NCBI GenBank assembly: GCA_002011235.1
Contig: MTMO01000040.1
Span: 62,001-126,000, forward strand
Length of the DNA stretch: 64,000 nucleotides
Source: Archaeoglobus sp. JdFR-27
GTDB taxonomy: Archaea; Halobacteriota; Archaeoglobi; Archaeoglobales; Archaeoglobaceae
Reading direction: 5' to 3'
Part shown: piece by piece, positions 61,213 through 64,000 of the stretch
How positions within the stretch are numbered: the stretch's first letter is position 1
Layout: every line of letters begins with the position of its first letter
Notes under the pieces: model-generated
Databases searched by the model: none
What the model was told of the DNA's origin: nothing
The model's input: only the letters and a program-made list of their open reading frames with translations
Translations under genes and position numbers: made by a program

Positions 61213-61575
61213 ATGGAATACGAAAGCCATAAAAGAAACGCTGAAGAGAATGTAAGAGCAGCAATACATACATACAAAATGAAATAGAATACGGTTGTTG
61301 CTGAAACTGCATTTAAAGCTGTTGAACAGGCAATTGAGATGCATGCCGCACTTGAAGGTATTAACATGAGAGGGCATGCTGAAAGAATCGAGTTTGCAGA
61401 CGAAAGATATCCTGAAGTTGCCAGAGCTTTGAGGAGACTTAGAAGAAATTATGGTGATTTGGGTTACGATGGGATTAATGGGGAGAAAGCATCTGAATCC
61501 ATAGCTTTTATGAAAAAGGCTTTAAGAAAGATAGGTGAGGTGATAAACTTTGAATTCGAGAAATGGTTTGAATGA
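61213..61575 (+). pseudogene. HEPN-domain toxin gene interrupted by an amber codon
   Basis: From ATG 61213 the frame reads M-E-Y-E-S-H-K-R-N-A-E-E-N-V-R-A-A-I-H, meets TAG at 61285-61287, and continues in frame N-T-V-V-A-E-T-A-F-K-A-V-E-Q-A-I-E through R-R-L-R-R-N-Y-G-D to the stop at 61575. The stop sits where HEPN homologues usually carry a residue in helix 2, so a single base change could have made it. The R-x4-H-like active region (R-R-N-Y-G-D) remains. A downstream ATG (61339) would give 78 residues lacking helix 1. The MNT gene overlaps its 3' end by 26 bp. A TATA-like box lies near 61176-61190. Confidence 0.75.
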
Positions 61576-62164
61576 ACTCTCAAAAAAACTTGCTAAGACT
61601 CATGCAATCACAGGCATTCTGTTTGGGAGCATGGCGAGAGGCGATTATGATAAAAGATCAGATGTTGATATTCTGCTAATTTATGACAAAAAAGAGGAGC
61701 TTGAAAGGGATAAAACTACTCTTGATGAAATACCTACATTAGACGGCAGGGAGGTTCAGATAGTTGCAAGAACCGTTGACGAGCTAAGAGAGAGTGATAA
61801 GGTTTTTCTAAGAAGCGTGTTCAGAGAAGGCAAGCTTCTTTTTGTAAAAGAACCTATTGATTTAGAAATTGGTTTAGAAGCATGCAAATTACTCGGACTT
61901 AAGCCATATCATATCTTCGTGTACAGTATGGAGAACTTGGATAATAAACATAAGAAGAAGTTGCTTTCTGCACTCTATGGCTATTCAACGAGAAAGAAAG
62001 TAGGAAAGAGGGAGTACAGCTATACTTACCATGGAATTAAAGATATTCAAAAGCTGGGTAAAAACAGCTTTTTAGTCCCCGAAACCAGTGCTAACGAAGT
62101 TGAAAAATTACTGAAAAGTTATGGGGTTAAATATAGAAGCATTATGGCTTGGGTGGAAGATTGA
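61550..62164 (+). CDS. MNT-type nucleotidyltransferase antitoxin with C-terminal extension
   Basis: A 204-residue protein with the minimal nucleotidyltransferase motif F-G-S-M-A-R-G-D-Y-D-K-R-S-D-V-D (G26-S27, D38, D40). MNT antitoxins neutralise HEPN toxins by AMPylation. The C-terminal 100 residues (L-G-L-K-P-Y-H-I-F-V-Y-S) are an extension beyond the usual 100-140 residues. It overlaps the interrupted HEPN gene. Confidence 0.85.
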   Translation: MNSRNGLNELSKKLAKTHAITGILFGSMARGDYDKRSDVDILLIYDKKEELERDKTTLDEIPTLDGREVQIVARTVDELRESDKVFLRSVFREGKLLFVKEPIDLEIGLEACKLLGLKPYHIFVYSMENLDNKHKKKLLSALYGYSTRKKVGKREYSYTYHGIKDIQKLGKNSFLVPETSANEVEKLLKSYGVKYRSIMAWVED

Positions 62165-62304
62165 ATAGCCTTGAAATTACGATGTAAAAGAAAATAAGTC
62201 AACCACCCAAATTTGGAGACAAAAAAATTGTAGACACGGAGAAAATTTCTTAAAGGAGATCGAAAAGCGAAATTTTTACAATTACAGTACCTGACATAAT
62301 TTAC

Positions 62305-62600
62305 TTAACTAAACAAGAATTTTTTGATCCACTTTTCTGCAAACCTAATTCTCTGAGTAAGTTCGTAAAAATTATTCGAAATAACTTCTTTAAGCTCTTC
62401 CAACGTTTTGATGAGAAGAGGAGACCATCACTCTCTTAATAACCCTCCATATCTGCTCAATCGGATTTAGATTAGGTGAGTAGGGAGGTAAAAAGACAAG
62501 AACTATGTCCAGCTTTCTTACCCTTTTCCTTGTTTTCTTAGCTAGATTATGTAAGCTAAACCAGAAGTATTTCTCCAAAAGACTTTATTAAACCTATAAT
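62305..62600 (-). mobile_element. IS630-family transposase remnant
   Basis: The minus strand encodes L-V-F-L-P-P-Y-S-P-N-L-N-P-I-E-Q-I-W, the hallmark around the last catalytic acid of IS630/Tc1 DDE transposases. After V-I-K-R the frame shifts and continues L-L-I-K-T-L-E-E-L-K-E-V-I ... F-A-E-K-W-I to a TAA at 62305. The N-terminal two thirds are missing. No inverted ends are evident in 62165-62304, which holds only AT-rich sequence. Confidence 0.85.
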
Positions 62601-62612
62601 CTAATTAACCCT

Positions 62613-62834
62613 ATGAAACTCCAGGTTGTAATCTGGAAAGAAGAAGACATGTTTGTTATTAAAGAAATCTTTACAGAAGTCACGACTCAGGGTAAAACTA
62701 TTGAGGAAGCTATAGAAAATATAAAAGAAGCTGTAAGCTTGTATTTGGAAGATATGCCAGAAATCAGAGAGGAATTAGAAAAGAGGGACATCGTAGGGGT
62801 TATTAATGTCGAAATTGCCAAAATTGTCGGGTGA
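62613..62834 (+). CDS. HicB-type antitoxin
   Basis: A 73-residue HicB-like protein: V-V-I-W-K-E-E-D-M-F-V, T-E-V-T-T-Q-G-K-T-I-E-E-A-I-E-N-I-K-E-A. A TATA-like TTTATTAAACC lies about 30 bp upstream. Its partner hicA overlaps its end by 29 bp and is frameshifted. Confidence 0.85.
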   Translation: MKLQVVIWKEEDMFVIKEIFTEVTTQGKTIEEAIENIKEAVSLYLEDMPEIREELEKRDIVGVINVEIAKIVG

Positions 62835-63040
62835 GGAGGTTATTAAAATCTTAACAAAAAAATTTAATTTTAGAGTAAGCAGGCAGAAAGGAAGTCACAT
62901 CACTCTAATCAAGTTCGAGGGCAAAAAGAAGGTTGTAACTGCCAACGCTTCACGATGAGTTAAAGCCAGGAACTTTACTTGGAGTTTTAAAACTGGCAGA
63001 GATATCCAGAGAAGATTTCCTAAAGTCATTCAAGAAGTGA
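62806..63040 (+). pseudogene. HicA toxin pseudogene, one-base frameshift
   Basis: The first frame reads L-S-G-E-E-V-I-K-I-L and R-Q-K-G-S-H-I-T-L (catalytic histidine), then stops at TGA near 62958. The adjacent frame continues L-H-D-E-L-K-P-G-T-L-L-G-V-L-K-L-A to 63040, the usual HicA C terminus. The total length, 235 bp, is one base over a whole number of codons. Confidence 0.85.
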
Positions 63041-63062
63041 ACTTTCGCAGTTTGATTCCAAC

Positions 63063-63467
63063 TTATCCAAAAAACTCACTAACACTAACAACCTTTTCAG
63101 AAACTTCAGGAATCCTATTGAAATGTCTTACATTATTCGTAACCAATACATCTCCTTTTTTCTGAAGAAAGGTTGCTGCAATTACCACATCTTCAAACTC
63201 AACCGGAAATCCATTTGATATCAAATAAGCATTAATCCTACCCGCAATCTCTGCAATCCTAAAGTCGAAAGGTACGACTTCAAACAAAGAAAGGAGGTTT
63301 CTTGCCTTGCTCGTAACCTTTTTGCTATCTCTTCTTAAATGAGTTCCAGTAAAGATCTCAGCAGCAACAACAGAACTGATAAAAACATCATACTTATCTA
63401 GCTGTCTCAAACTCAGTTTACCTCTCTCTAGGTCGACAATAACACTTGTATCTAGACTTATTTTCAT
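63063..63467 (-). CDS. vapC: VapC-type PIN-domain ribonuclease toxin
   Basis: A PIN protein of about 134 residues with its acid set: L-D-T-S-V-I-V-D-L-E (N-terminal), A-A-E-I-F-T-G, F-E-D-V-V-I-A-A-T and V-T-N-N-V-R-H-F. The start M-K-I-S-L-D at 63467 matches the family; the frame opens 6 bp earlier. It follows the AbrB-type antitoxin by about 30 bp and appears intact. Confidence 0.93.
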   Translation of the reverse strand: MKISLDTSVIVDLERGKLSLRQLDKYDVFISSVVAAEIFTGTHLRRDSKKVTSKARNLLSLFEVVPFDFRIAEIAGRINAYLISNGFPVEFEDVVIAATFLQKKGDVLVTNNVRHFNRIPEVSEKVVSVSEFFG

Positions 63468-63496
63468 GATCACACCTTACTTTGGGATTTATGGAT

Positions 63497-63742
63497 TCAC
63501 GGGATCACACCAAGCTTTTTGAGTCTTTTTCTTGAATCTTTTCTCATTTTAGCCCTGATCTCATCAAAATTTTTGGGCAGAAAGTCGGTTATGTCTTCAA
63601 GTTCCACCTTCCTCACCACAACCTTATCCCCCTCAATTGATATATCTACTCTATCTCCCTCTTTTATTCCAATTCTGTCCCGTATTTCTTTAGGTATAGT
63701 TATCTGAGAGTTTCTTGTCACTTTTACTACTGGCATATACAT
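63497..63742 (-). CDS. vapB: AbrB/VapB-type antitoxin
   Basis: A protein of about 81 residues with a SpoVT/AbrB swapped-hairpin N terminus: V-T-R-N-S-Q-I-T-I-P-K-E-I-R and G-D-R-V-D-I. The C-terminal basic tail (R-A-K-M-R-K-D-S-R-K-R) should bind VapC. The frame extends to 63817, but a TATA-like TAAATTATATATCC (63758-63770) lies about 22 bp before ATG 63742. Confidence 0.92.
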   Translation of the reverse strand: MYMPVVKVTRNSQITIPKEIRDRIGIKEGDRVDISIEGDKVVVRKVELEDITDFLPKNFDEIRAKMRKDSRKRLKKLGVIP

Positions 63743-63914
63743 ACTTGGTAAGAATTGGATATATAATTTACTATGAGGCAATAGTAACTTTGTTATTGAT
63801 TCATCCACGCTCCTCAATTTATGTACAGAGTTAACAGAATGTTGATGTTCCTCAAAGTGAGAGTGAACCTCTACTCCAACAGATCAAAATCAAACTGAAA
63901 TCAAAAATCAAAAA

Positions 63915-64000
63915 TCAAATTATCTCTCCCATCTTGCTTTTCTCAGTCCCTATTACCTCCCTTTTCATGCTCCTCTCAGATGGCAATCTGTAAATGACGA
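63915..64000 (-). CDS. Possible C-terminal end of a gene running off the window
   Basis: The minus strand is open from the window edge and reads V-I-Y-R-L-P-S-E-R-S-M-K-R-E-V-I-G-T to a TGA at 63915. Only 28 codons are visible, so the family cannot be judged. The 63818-63914 stretch holds AT-rich repeats of AAATCAAA. Confidence 0.3.
   Translation of the reverse strand, partial: VIYRLPSERSMKREVIGTEKSKMGEII

Noticed and set aside
61285-61287. In-frame TAG codons in the HEPN and VapC genes as pyrrolysine or recoded amber
   Set aside because: Ordinary genes in the window, such as aIF5A, cas3 and the importer-linked methyltransferase, end in TAG, no pyl genes are seen, and the VapC copy has further damage. 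Point-mutation pseudogenes are simpler.

Overview
The window is archaeal. It holds S13, S4, S11 and RNA polymerase subunit D in the archaeal order, plus aIF5A, an alpha-NAC homologue, TiaS, PurP, archaeal Trm10 and TrmI, Hjc, and a tRNA-Ser with a short intron at 37/38 framed by a bulge-helix-bulge. Many genes have a TATA-like box 22-33 bp before the best start codon, which implies leaderless or very short-leader mRNAs. The Ahb (siroheme) haem route, cytochrome c maturation genes, a tetrahydromethanopterin-type pterin synthase homologue and acyl-CoA activation genes point to a respiring, non-methanogenic euryarchaeote, most likely Archaeoglobales (Archaeoglobus/Ferroglobus/Geoglobus type). That placement is inference.

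Layout. 1-3.5 kb: SRP54 and a biotin ECF transporter (BioY, fused double ATPase, EcfT). 3.5-9.4 kb: Hjc, two metallo-beta-lactamase-fold proteins, AhbC and TiaS. 9.6-11.5 kb: a membrane corrinoid/ferredoxin protein resembling a fusion of HgcA and HgcB, with an overlapping SAM methyltransferase. 12-15 kb: DUF429 nuclease and the rps13-rps4-rps11-rpoD operon. 15-17.5 kb: CcmF and CcmE. 17.6-25.7 kb: nucleotide synthesis (PurP, LarB, CarB, CarA, PurC, PurE). 26-31.4 kb: DUF134 regulator, pyrophosphatase, riboflavin reductase, CinA-like protein, aIF5A next to agmatinase, rubrerythrin. 31.5-37 kb: two class III CoA-transferases, a deacetylase-fold protein and an AMP-forming acyl-CoA ligase. 37-46 kb: Trm10, PHP, pterin synthase-like, DUF362, a broken pilin-like gene, a CBS protein with a ribosome-hibernation-like tail, spermidine synthase, and a membrane transporter-like protein. 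46-50.7 kb: a frameshifted DUF4198 gene, a methyltransferase and a BtuFCD/FecBCD-type ABC importer. 51-52.3 kb: TrmI, NAC, tRNA-Ser(CGA).

From 52.3 kb to the end the window is an accessory, defence-type region. An AT-rich type I-B CRISPR-Cas interference operon (cas6-cas8b-cas7-cas5-cas3) is intact and contains a well-marked internal start for a Cas11 small subunit. It has no cas1, cas2, cas4 or CRISPR array in the window and ends in a 31-codon ORF with a strong ribosome binding site. It is surrounded by toxin-antitoxin modules, some intact (HicBA, VapBC, MNT) and many broken (VapBC, HicA, HEPN with an in-frame amber codon), and by an IS630 transposase remnant.

Two themes recur. First, intergenic spaces carry short-period tandem repeats (8, 9, 10 and about 14 bp), notably a perfect 12.5-copy 8-bp array and a roughly 150-bp array with 10-bp spacing. 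Second, several promoters have a palindrome between the TATA box and the start codon, placed as an operator would be. The most interesting items are the HgcAB-like fusion with its methyltransferase, the internal cas11 start, the CBS-hibernation factor fusion, the repeat arrays and the palindromic operators.
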